Source: Deinandra increscens subsp. villosa (taxonomy: Eukaryota > Streptophyta > Magnoliopsida > Asterales > Asteraceae). From it: a stretch of DNA of 64,000 nucleotides. Shown here piece after piece: positions 44,401 through 54,525 of the stretch. The position numbers were made by a program, and so were the translations under genes. Numbering within the stretch: the stretch's first letter is position 1; the number at the start of each line of letters is the position of its first letter. The stretch is taken from contig JBCNJP010000023.1 of the NCBI GenBank assembly GCA_039602395.1, positions 24,602,963-24,666,962 of the forward strand, read 5' to 3'. A model generated the notes under the pieces. It was not told the DNA's origin, did no database searches, and worked only from the letters and a program-made list of their open reading frames with translations.

Positions 44401-45659
44401 CTAGGTTTGGCGGGTTACTACCGTCGTTTTATAAAGGGATCCTCTCAGTTAGCTCACCCATTAACTGCTCTTACGCACAAAGGGGTTCAATACAGATGGG
44501 GTGACAAGGAAGAGGCAGCCTTCCAAGCTTTGAAAGAGAAACTTTGTACTGCACCTATATTATCTTTACCTGATGGGATTGACGATTTCGAGGTCTATCG
44601 TGACGCATCAATCCAGGGACTCGGATGTGTTTTGATGCAAAGAGGTAAAGTCATCGCATACGGATCAAGGCAATTAAAGTCCCATGAGAAGAATTACACA
44701 ACTCACGACCTAGAGTTGGGCGCAGTTGTTTTTGCCTTGAAATTTTGGAGGCACTACTTATACGGTACCAAGTGTACGATATACACTGATCACAAGAGCC
44801 TCCAACACATATTTGAACAGAAAGAACTCAACATGAGGCAACGTAGGTGGGTCGAATTGCTAAACGACTACGATCTAGCAATAAAGTATCATCCAGGCAA
44901 GGCCAACATCGTGGCCAATGCCTTGAGTAGAAAAGGGCATGTTAAACCTAGAAGGGTTCGAGCTCTTTAGTTAACGATCCATACGGGGCTACCGGATAGA
45001 CTCCGGGATGCTCAGAAAGAGGCCCTGAAAGAGGATAATTTTGGGTCTGAATCATTACGTGACATACATGGAACTTCTGAAGTTAAGTCTGATGGACTTC
45101 GTTATTATAATGACCGTATATGGGTACCTCTCCGTGGAAATCTTAGAGAACTGGTGATGGACGAGGCCCACAAGTCCCGTTATTCAATCCATCCAGGTTC
45201 AGACAAAATGTACCAAGACTTAAAAGGGTTATATTGGTGGCCCAATATGAAAGCTGACATCGCTAGATATGTTAGCAAGTGCTTGACGTGCGCAATGGTC
45301 AAAATGGAACATCAAAAGCCAGCAGGATTACTGCAACAACCTAAAATTCCTGAATGGAAATGGGAAGAAATCTCGATGGATTTCATCACGGGATTGCCCC
45401 GTTCTCCTGGCGGCAACGATATGATTTGGGTTATCGTGGACTGGAGTTCACGTGGGAACGAGAGGATTAGATGAGAAAGAAATATCCTCACCTATTTGAT
45501 CAAACCTCAACATCTTATTATGGTACGAGTTAAATTTTGGGACAAAATTTCCTTAACAAGGGGGTGATGTAGCAACCCTAAAATTTTTCTATTCCTTCCA
45601 CAGAAACCATAACATCTTAAGGCAATTTTCGGGACGAAAATTCCTTAACAAGGGGATGA
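41484..45659 (+). mobile_element. Deleted Ty3/gypsy chromovirus-like element (copy 1)
   Basis: Begins inside the LTR (equivalent to about 46850), runs to 42300, then jumps from LTR sequence (equivalent to about 47669) into mid-gag (equivalent to about 50251), losing the LTR 3' end, PBS and first gag part. A second deletion at about 45448 removes about 900 bp of integrase (equivalent to 53395-54303). Junctions show 3-4 bp microhomology (TCG, TACT, CGT). It ends in the polypurine tract directly before the LTR at 45660, which is therefore both its 3' LTR and the 5' LTR of copy 2. Confidence 0.85.
42400..45474 (+). pseudogene. Gypsy gag-pol remnant of copy 1
   Basis: 42400-43419: gag C-terminus with an Asn/Gly-rich linker and CCHC knuckles (CERCGKGGHEAKNC, CYECGKPGHLKRDC), fused in frame to protease with the DTGAEKSF active site; ends at TAA where copy 2 has CAA. 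43420-43938: RT fingers (FVKKKDGTFRMCIDYRELNK), ending at a TAG created by a 6 bp deletion. 43939-44970: RT palm with FIDDILIYS and RNase H (DAS, TDHKSL), ending at TAG where copy 2 has CAG. From 44971: integrase zinc finger and core start (MDFITGLPRS), then the deletion into the C-terminal tail. Several independent lesions make it non-functional. Confidence 0.88.
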
Positions 45660-46789
45660 TGTGACAACCGGCAATTTCCCAGGTTAATCCCGTTAACAAC
45701 TTGTGTTATGTTTCAATAACGTTCGTTACCTTGGTTAACTAGAATAGTTACACATGCATTGCACATGAGTCTAGACGTCGGTTGACCAACTTGAATGTAT
45801 ATAATTTATAATTTTATATAAATTATATTTTATGATCTCACGAAAACGTTTTGTCATTTTATGTGGTAATTATATTTATTATTTTTATGTGGTGTATATA
45901 TATATATATACGCATGCTATTTTATGATTTTATGTGACGATGTGTCACGTAAACGTACGAAACGTTTCTATAATTTAATAGAAATTTAAAACTTATAGTT
46001 ATGGGTTGTAACTATGATTTTATGCTAGATATATATAGGTTTATTTTTTATAAAATTGTTCGATAAATATGTTGTGACGTACACTCGAGTATTCAATGTC
46101 AAGTTATCTTCGTTAGCTTATAAACCAATTCTAAACTTAGAGGATTAACCTTGCCATTCCCAAACTATTTTAATTAAATAGAACCTTGAGGGACTAATAT
46201 TGTCATTTGATAATAGTTGATTCTAAAATAAAAATCATAACTGTCGAAGGCATTCAAGTCCCGTAACGCGACATTTATTTCGATCAATCGACATCCGTCG
46301 GTAACGACCACCGATCGACTTGCCAATGATCCAGTGATTCGTTTTATTTTCCTCTTTCACTCATTCAATCATGAGCACGTAGCCTCTCCCTCGTTTCCAC
46401 TCTAAACGACTCTAAGAAACTACTCCACCAGAGCCAAGTTTTCCGGTCGTTCACGACCACCACACCACCAACCGAGCACCCGTTAGTCACCAGGAGACAC
46501 TGTTTGAAGCAACTAAGGGTTCCAGGCCGTTGGCGGGTTCTGGGATTGAAGTCAGAGTCGTGTTCGAGTCCGGGTTCGGGTTTCGTTTCGGCTTCAAAAA
46601 CTCGGTGTTTCACATCTTTGATTCGAGGTAACCACTTTTCTAAGTTAGTCGCACCTTTCTCTTCATGTTGTTCTAGTTTCACGATTTTCCGGTGACCGGA
46701 ATAGAAAATCCGGCCACTGGAGTTATGATGAAGAAGATGATGACAGGTTGGTTCTTGATAAGAGAATTGAGAACGAATTGAAAACCAAA

Positions 46790-46865
46790 CTCGTGTACTG
46801 GCCCAGTGGCTAGGCGTGCGACCCGCGATCCGCGAGGTCGCCAGTTCGATCCCCATCCAGCGCAA
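46790..46865 (+). repeat. tRNA-like module 1 inside the gypsy LTR
   Basis: A-box-like TGGCCCAGTGGCTAGGCG and B-box-like GCCAGTTCGATCCC with an internal GCGACC/GGTCGC hairpin between them. It does not form full acceptor and T stems. Recurs at about 55656-55730 in the 3' LTR; copy 1 of the element begins within its end (41484). Confidence 0.5.
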
Positions 46866-46950
46866 TTGTTTTTTTATTGTTTTTCTAAACCCGATTTCTT
46901 GTAACTGTTAGTATTTAAAATGATTCTGGCCGAGATCTAAATCAAAATTG

Positions 46951-47020
46951 GTCGCTGGCATGGTGGTTAAGGTGCTTGCTTATGAAGTAGAGGTCACGGG
47001 TTCAAACCCAGTGACCTCCA
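46951..47020 (+). repeat. tRNA-like module 2 inside the gypsy LTR
   Basis: A-box-like TGGCATGGTGGTTAAGG, B-box-like GGGTTCAAACCC embedded in GAGGTCAC...GTGACCTC, then a T-run that could act as a Pol III terminator. Recurs at 41585-41654 and 55818-55886. Looks like a SINE head captured into the LTR. Confidence 0.55.
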
Positions 47021-47669
47021 TATATTTTTTTTTTTATACTCTGCTTTTATTTTTCCTTAGTTATTTTGAAAAATTATACCGTCTAGAACTTGTACCAAAA
47101 TGGTTTTAGTCGTATTTTGAACCCGTGAAACCCTCGTAGGAATTGTTATTTTGCACGTTACCTCGTTACTTATATAACACAAGTTTTATAGACAAAAACA
47201 TATGTATATTGATTGGAGAATTCAAAATGGATTACGGATACATAAATAGTTACAAACATACAAGTACGTTTTGAGTAATCGTTATTAACATAAATGTTAA
47301 TTTGGTGATCATGGGAGTATATATATTTTGAGGAATATAGTTATACGTTTATAAATATATATCTTGAATGGTGAACAATTTGAGTTTTAAAACTCTCGAA
47401 CTTTTGGCACGAAAAATTATATATGTAAGACATATATATCGTTATGAATTTGTTATTACGTTTTCACACACTTGGCTATACACCTATATTTATATATATG
47501 AACATATGCGTTTTACCTGATCTTCTAAACATATATTATTGGTAATAATATACTCGCACTGACTTTTGTAAATCTTTGTGTCCTTGATTAAATGTCATTC
47601 TTGGCTGCTTTCGAACAAATGATTTTCGCTACGAATTGAAATTGTCACCTACGTCATATTTGGAATTAC

Positions 47670-48652
47670 TTGTTATAGTACCGTCGTCTAGGCTATGTGA
47701 CTCATGTGCGGACACACACTTACGTATGTCAATTCAATAGGTGCTTGGTAGTTACGCAAGACTCAGAGTCTTACTAAATTGTAGTAGCGCACCCTAAGGT
47801 GAGTTACACAACCTTTACGTTACGTCCGGTTTTGGATGATAACACACGCAAACACGTTACACCCGGGTTAGGGTGATAACACAACAACTACCATGTATGA
47901 TTAAAGTAGAAATCCGGTATATATCACATGTTCACGTAAAATGCGTTATCTTTGAAAGTCCTTACTTATCGAACCGTTAATAGAAAATAGCGAGGGGATA
48001 TTGAGTAGTACTACTGGGGTCTGACAAACCCCACTCAGCGGGCACGAGATGCACCACCCGACTGGCGGTCGGACTGAGGACAATGTCAGCCTAACTTACC
48101 GTGATCGAGAAGACACGGGGAAGGCAAACCACGTAAGGATTATTCCTACAACTAATTGGTCAGCTTCGGTTGCGAACGTTTTAGTGACATGAACTTAGGC
48201 TCGCTACCTACGATATGGATTGTACTGTTAATATACATGTTTACATACGAATAAAAACTGGTGTATTCGTACTGCATAATTATACTAGTTATACTTATGT
48301 GCTTATGTGAACTCACCAACATTAGTTGACACTTGCTCTTATGCATGCTTTGCAGGACGCTAGGAGAATCTGATTTTTGGGCACATACGTTGGCTAAAAC
48401 CTTTATTTTGGGAATTCGTTTTCAAATCTTTTCAACTTGAACTGGTATTTACTTATCGAGCGCTTGTTTTGCGCAACATGACTTTTATGTGCTTCCGCTA
48501 AACTTTAAACTCTGGTTTTGATATTTCCCGTTTGGAAATATATTTACATTTTATACCCTTAACTTATGTTTAATGTAACTAATGACTCGGGTCCTGGTCT
48601 AGTTCACACCCCACACGGTAAAACTCCGTTAGTTGAAATTGGGGGTGTGGCA
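47670..48652 (+). other. 3' part of the shared gypsy LTR, non-coding
   Basis: Direct look finds no coding frame. GC-richer stretch 47860-48130 with ACACCCGGGTTAGGGTGATA and GGTCTGACAAACCCCACTCA. Missing from copy 1 because of its internal deletion. Confidence 0.6.
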
Positions 48653-48655
48653 GAT

Positions 48656-48668
48656 TGGTATCAGAGCC
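48656..48668 (+). other. Primer binding site of gypsy copy 2
   Basis: TGGTATCAGAGCC, complementary to the initiator tRNA-Met 3' end, three bases after the LTR end at 48652. Confidence 0.92.
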
Positions 48669-48832
48669 CTTGGTTGCAGAGAACTAGAATTTTCAAAAAT
48701 TCTAATCCGTAACTGTTTTTGAACATTAGTTACAACAATTCCCAAAAACATTTTTATTCTTGCGTGCCAAAAATCGATTACTCACATTAGGTTGTTTTTC
48801 TTTTGTTTGTGTCTGTCTGGGTTCTGACCAGT

Positions 48833-49522
48833 ATGACACCACACGATAACACGAGAGGTAAGGGAAAGAAAATTGCCAACGAACAGTCATCATCCTCCAA
48901 CCAGCAAGGCCGCGAGCCTGAGCAGCCTGAGTACACGATAATAGATTTCCTTCGGGATCAGCACATATGTCCTGATAGGCGTGCACCAAACGATTACAGC
49001 TGGCTGAGTTCGACAACATATCGGTTGCTTGACATGTATCATGTGCCGGCCAGAGTTGACCTACCATTTTACTTGAAGCGGGTCATTGCGGGACTGATAG
49101 CCGCCTATGACAACACTCTCGGAGAAACCAGACAAAATTCCATCAGCAATCGCACACGCGATAGAGAAATTGAGCGATAGCGGGCCGATCAAAGGGAATA
49201 GGATACCTACCACTACAACTTGTCCCAGGGAGTAATGGGTATCCATAATAGGGCCACCGAGCTTGAGTCACGACCCAATCTAGCCGGTTTGGAGCATGGA
49301 CTACAACATCAGATTGCTGAACTCTAACATTCCAATGCAGCGCTTCACCACTCGAACGCGACACTTGTGGCGCAGGTTGCCACCCTCCAAGCGTAAATGG
49401 TTGCCTTGCAGGTTCAAGGTGCTCCTGTTCAGGATGAAGAGGAGGAACCCTTCGGAGAAGAACCTTTTGAGGAGGAGCCTCAAGAGGACATGGAGGAAGA
49501 ACCAGATGTTATTGATCCATGA
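48833..49522 (+). pseudogene. Gypsy gag N-terminal ORF with multiple stops
   Basis: ATG at 48833 (MTPHDNTRGKGKKIANEQSS). One frame runs 690 bp to TGA 49520-49522 but is broken by TAG 49178, TAG 49199, TAA 49325 and TAA 49394. Flanking context (alternating Gln-rich coiled coil such as LQHQIAEL, NATLVAQVATLQ) suggests the stops stand at Gln codons turned by C-to-T changes. It ends in an acidic EEEPFGEEPFEEEPQED tail. No known domain is recognised; it precedes the capsid-type gag ORF by about 395 bp. Non-functional as it stands. Confidence 0.65.
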
Positions 49523-49916
49523 TCTAATCCGTCTTCTTTTCTCCTATTTTGTTACTTTGAAATAAATTTGACTGGATGTTCATTTTATTTTGAATGTTTT
49601 CAAATACTGAGATACCTTATGGTTGGATTTTAAATTTTGTAATGGATATTACATCCTTATCTTACCAACGTGTTTCTAAAAATTATGTCGTGTGATGGAT
49701 GGATGCATGAATAATTGTTTAGTGCTTAATAAAATTAATATTGGGTATATTAATCATTGGAATCGCTGCGGCTCAAGTGCAAGGAAACAATAACGGTGAT
49801 AAGTAAAATAGGCGAAAAATTGACTACATTTTTTTTTCTCTCACTTTCTAAAATTATTTTCTGAAATAATTTCGTGAACAATTCCAAGCCCAGCTCAGTG
49901 TACCTTCAAAACTTAA
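49523..49916 (+). other. AT-rich spacer between the two gag parts
   Basis: No frame or motif recognised. May be former gag coding sequence or an insertion; no counterpart exists in copy 1, where this region is deleted. Confidence 0.5.
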
Positions 49917-51075
49917 ATGGATTGTAAGTCGCTCATGTTCAAGGGTGATGAAGGAGTCGTGGGTCTGCTGCGATGGCTCGAGAAATCAGAAAAGGTGTTC
50001 TCAATGTGCAACTTCCCAATTGCGAATTGAGTAAATTTCGCAACCGCTACACTCGAGGGAGCTGCCCTCACATGGTGGATTGCACAAATCCAAATGCTAG
50101 GGCTCGACGCAGCGAATGCTATGACCTGGAAAGAACTTAAGGATGCCATGATGGAGGAGTATTGTCCTCGTGACCAGGTCAAAAGGTTGGAAGGTGAGTT
50201 CCAGAACTTGAAAATGGTAAGTTCTGAGGTTGAAGAGTACACTACTCGCTACCATGTGCACGCGATGTTGTGTCCTACGATGGTTGATGCTGACGTCAAA
50301 AGGATTGAAAGGTACGTTGATGGGTTAGCTCCACAGATCAAGGGATTGTTACTGCCTCAAACCCTGCAAATGTACAGAATGCTATCAGGTTGGCTCATAA
50401 GCTGACTGACCAGGCCATAGAGCAAGGAACGTTGCCACCCAGAAAGGTCCCCAAAACTGCCCTAGACGGGAAAAGAAAGAGAGATGACGACTCTAGTAAC
50501 AAAAACAACAATGGTAGTGGCAACAACAATGGGAGATCCTCTAACTCTCACAGCCAAAACAAGAGATACAACAATTCCATGGGTGACTTTAACAACGGTA
50601 ACACCAACAGCGAGGGCGGTAATCAAAACCGCCAAGGTGGTAGCAATCAGAATAACAATGGGTACAAAGGACGAGCACCGTTCTGCAATCGGTGCAACCA
50701 ACACCACAATGGAGCATGCAAGAAACTCACCTGTGAGCGTTGTGGTAAGGGGGGCCACGAGGCTAAGAACTGTTGGGGTGAACTACAAAACCGTCCCAAT
50801 CAAAATCAGAATCAGAATCAGAACCAGAGGCAGAATAATGAAGCCCCTAGGGGGTGTTATGAATGTGGAAAACCAGGGCACTTAAAGAGGGACTGTCCAC
50901 AGCTCCGAAGGAACAATAACAACAATGTTGGCAACAACAACAACCACCGTAACAACAATAACAACGGTGGTGATGGTGGTAGGAATGGTGGAGATGGCGC
51001 CAAAGGGCGAGCTTTCGTTATGGGTTCTGGTGAAGCAAGAAACGATGCCAACGTCATTAGCGGTAAGTTTCTATC
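49917..51075 (+). pseudogene. Gypsy gag capsid/nucleocapsid region (copy 2), broken
   Basis: From ATG 49917: a Retrotrans_gag-type core with FATATLEGAALTWW near 50035 and WKELKDAMMEEYCPRDQVKR, then VEEYTTRYHVHA. An in-frame TGA lies at 50028 and a frameshift near 50342 (after APQIKG) leads into the ANVQNAIRLAHKLTDQAIEQ frame. The same frameshift is in copy 1. Next come an Asn/Gly-rich linker, CNRCNQHHNGAC, CERCGKGGHEAKNC and CYECGKPGHLKRDC zinc knuckles (about 50680-50900), and a second N-rich stretch. One extra A near 51073 shifts the frame before protease. Confidence 0.85.
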
Positions 51076-54000
51076 TAAACAACTACTTCGCAAATGTCTT
51101 ATTTGATACTGGTGCTGAGAAAAGTTTTATCTCGACTAAGTTCTGTAAGTTGATTAAGGCTACCCAAACTCCACTAAAAGCTAAGTATACGGTTGAATTA
51201 GCAAATGGTAAGCTTCTTGACACCACTCACTTAGTTGAAAACTGCACATTAGAACTATCTGGTCATAAACTAAGTATAGACCTTATGCCTTTTACCATCG
51301 GTAGTTTCGACGTGATAGTGGGCATGGATTGGCTATCCAAACATCAGGCGGAAATTGTTTGTCAAGAAAAAGTCATAAGAATACCCATAGCAGGAGGAAA
51401 AGTACTCTCAATTCAGGGCGAAAAGGGAGGTACTGTCTCCGGAATCATATCATACCTTAAAGCGCAAAAGTGTCTTCGGAAGGGACACGTGGCAATCCTG
51501 GCCACGGTTACGGACCAAACCAGGGTGGAGAGAAAAATCGAAGACTTCCCGATCGTACGTGACTACCCGGAGGTATTTCCTGAGGAATTACCTGGTCTTC
51601 CTCCGCATCGGCAAGTAGAATTTGGGATTGACCTCGCTCCGGGAGTAGCTCCGATCGCGCGTGCACCGTATCGTCTGGCGGTGAACGAATTGAATGAGCT
51701 ATCCATACAACTGCAGGAACTGCTAGATAAGGGTTTTATCAGACCTAGCTCGTCACCATGGGGAGCACCGGTATTATTCGTCAAGAAGAAGGATGGCACG
51801 TTTAGGATGTGTATCGATTACCGTGAACTCAACAAAGTCACTATTAAAAATCGATACCCTCTTCCTCGAATAGATGATCTTTTTTATCAGCTTCAAGGAT
51901 CCAGTTACTATTCCAAGATTGATTTAAGGTCTGGCTATCATCAGCTAAGAGTCCGTGAGGAGGACATAGAAAAGACTGCCTTTAGAACACACTACGATCA
52001 TTATGAATTCTTGGTCATGCATTTTGGGCTGACAAATGCGCCAGCTGTGTGCATGGATCTCATGAACCGTGTGTGCAAGTCCTATCTGGATAAGTTCGCC
52101 ATAGTATTTATCGACGACATCCTCATCTACTCCAAAACAAAGGAAGAACACGAGGAACATCTGCGGTTAATCTTAGAATTGTTAAAGGAAAGAACAACTC
52201 TATGCGAAATTCTCTAAGTGCGATTTTTGAATCCGAGAGGTTCATTTTCTGGGTCACATCGTCAACGAGCAAGGTATTCACGTTGACCCAGCCAAGATCG
52301 AGGCCATTAAAAGTTGGCCTACCACTAGAGCTCCGACGAAAATTCGCCAATTCCTAGGTTTGGCGGGTTACTACCGTCGTTTTATAAAGGGATTTTCTCA
52401 GTTAGCTCACCCATTAACTGCTCTTACGCACAAAGGGGTTCAATACAGATGGGGTGACAAGGAAGAGGCAGCCTTCCAAGCTTTGAAAGAGAAACTTTGT
52501 ACTGCACCTATATTATCTTTACCTGATGGGATTGACGATTTCGAGGTCTATCGTGACGCATCAATCCAGGGACTCGGATGTGTTTTGATGCAAAGAGGTA
52601 AAGTCATCGCATACGGATCAAGGCAATTAAAGTCCCATGAGAAGAATTACACAACTCACGACCTAGAGTTGGGCGCAGTTGTTTTTGCCTTGAAATTTTG
52701 GAGGCACTACTTATACGGTACCAAGTGTACGATATTCACTGATCACAAGAGCCTCCAACACATATTTGAACAGAAAGAACTCAACATGAGGCAACGTAGG
52801 TGGGTCGAATTGCTAAACGACTACTATCTAGCAATAAAGTATCATCCAGGCAAGGCCAACATCGTGACCGATGCCTTGAGTAGAAAAGAGCATGTTAGAC
52901 CTAGAATGGTTCGAGCTCTTCAGTTAACGATCCATACGGGGCTACCGGATAGACTCCGGGATGCTCAGAAAGAGGCCCTGAAGGAGGAGAATTTTGGGTC
53001 CGAATCATTACGTGACATACATGGAACTTCTGAAGTTAAGTCTGATGGACTTCATTATTATAATGACCGTATATGGGTACCTCTCCATGGAAATCTTAGA
53101 GAACTGGTGATGGACGAGGCCCATAAGTCCCGTTATTCAATCCATCCAGGTTCAGACAAAATGTATCAAGACTTAAAAGGGTTATATTGGGGGCCCAATA
53201 TGAAAGCTGACATCGCTAGATATGTTAGCAAGTGCTTGACGTGCGCAATGGTTAAAACGGAACATCAAAAGCCAGCAGGATTACTGCAACAACCTAAAAT
53301 TCTTGAATGGAAATGGGAAGAAATCTCGATGGATTTCATCATGGGATTGCCCCGTTCTTCTGGCGGCAACGATGTGATTTGGGTTATCGTTTACCGATTA
53401 ACAACATCCGCTCATTTCCTAGCTATCAAGGAAAGTGACAAAACAGAGAAACTTGCAAAGATATACCTCAAGGAGATTATCAAGCTTCACGGAGTGCCTT
53501 TATCTATTATCTCTGACCGAGACCCTAGGTTTGCTTCAAACTTTTGGAGATCCTTACAAGCGGCGATGGGTACTCGCTTAGATATGAGTACTGCGTATCA
53601 TCCTCAAACAGATGGACAGACTGAACGTACCATCCAAACTCTCGAGGATATGCTCAGAGCATGTGTGCTCGACTTTGGGAAAAATTGGGAAACGCATCTA
53701 CCGCTGGTAGAATTCTCCTATAACAACAGCTACCATACTAGTATTGGAGCCGCTCCATTTGAGGCTCTGTACGGACGAAAGTGCAGATCGCCTGTCTGTT
53801 GGGCTGAGGTCGGTGAGAGTCAACTCACTGGACCTGAATTAGTACACGAGACCACGGAGAGAATCGTGCAAATCAGAAACCGCATGAAAGCGGCAAGAGA
53901 TAGACAAAAGAGTTATGCAGATAAACGCCGAAGGCCGTTAGAACTTGAAGTCGGCGACAAAGTACTGCTGAAAGTCTCACCTTGGAAAGGCGTTGTACGC

Positions 54001-54399
54001 TTTGGAAAACGCGGGAAGTTAAATCCACGCTATGTAGGACCATTCGAGATCACCGAAACTATTGGTCCGGTGGCTTACCGTTTAAATCTACCTCCTGAAT
54101 TGGATGGAGTACACAGCGTGTTTCACGTTTCGAACTTGAGAAAGTGTTTAGCTGATGACACTCTTATAGTTCCATTAGAAGAACTGCAAATCAATGAACA
54201 ACTGCGATTTATCGAACAACCCGTGGAAATCATGGGACGTGAGGAGAAAACACTGAAACGAAGTAAAATTCCCATCGTCAAAGTGAGATGGCAATCAAAG
54301 CGTGGACTGGAGTTCACGTGGGAACGAGAGGATCAGATGAGAAAGAAATATCCTCACCTATTTGATCAAACCTCAACATCTTATTATGGTACGAGTTAA
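51076..54399 (+). pseudogene. Gypsy pol: protease, RT, RNase H, integrase (copy 2), broken
   Basis: Protease with DTGAEKSF (about 51105). RT from YPEVFPEELPGLPP (about 51565) with KKDGTFRMCIDYREL and FIDDILIYS (about 52110). A one-base A insertion near 52184 and a TGG-to-TGA change near 52227 break RT. From 52360 the frame is open to TAA 54397-54399 (679 codons): RNase H (RDAS near 52555, where DAS is usually preceded by T or V; TDHKSL), integrase HHCC finger (H...H...CLTC), core D-D-E (MDFI, SDRDPRF, TERTIQTLEDML) and the chromo-like tail KVRWQSKRGLEFTWE. Gene order is Ty3/gypsy. It would need helper proteins. Confidence 0.9.
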
Positions 54400-54525
54400 A
54401 TTTTGGGACAAAATTTCCTTAACAAGGGGGTGATGTAGCAACCCTAAAATTTTTCAATTCCTTCCACAGAAACCATAGCAACTTAAGGCAATTTTCGGGA
54501 CGAAAATTCCTTAACAAGGGGATGA
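54400..54525 (+). other. Duplicated polypurine tract before the 3' LTR
   Basis: Two similar segments: TTCCTTAACAAGGGGGTGATG then TGTAGCAACCC (54414-54445), and TTCCTTAACAAGGGGATGATG then TGTGACAACC (54507-54535), about 93 bp apart. Only the second borders the current LTR. The same pair occurs in copy 1 (45535-45565 and 45629-45665). Confidence 0.75.

Larger units (their letters stand above)
45660..48652 (+). mobile_element. Shared gypsy LTR (3' LTR of copy 1, 5' LTR of copy 2)
   Basis: 2,993 bp from TGTGACAACCGGCAATTTCC to GGGGGTGTGGCA, then the PBS. Preceded by the PPT of copy 1 (TTAACAAGGGGATGA). Contains two tRNA-like modules (46790-46865 and 46951-47020), a (TA)n tract and a block of CACGTTACACCCGGGTTAGG-type sequence. 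Its antisense 166-codon ORF (46865-46365) is kept in the other LTR only because the LTRs are near identical. Confidence 0.92.

Noticed and set aside
46365..46865. 166-codon minus ORF, nearly identical at 55232-55732
   Set aside because: Lies inside the gypsy LTR and recurs only because the LTRs are near identical. Its reading is antisense to LTR sequence with a tRNA-like module and shows no domain.
46951..47020. True tRNA gene call for the A/B-box modules in the LTR and arrays
   Set aside because: No complete acceptor and T stems can be drawn, and copies follow repeat boundaries; SINE-like heads fit better.
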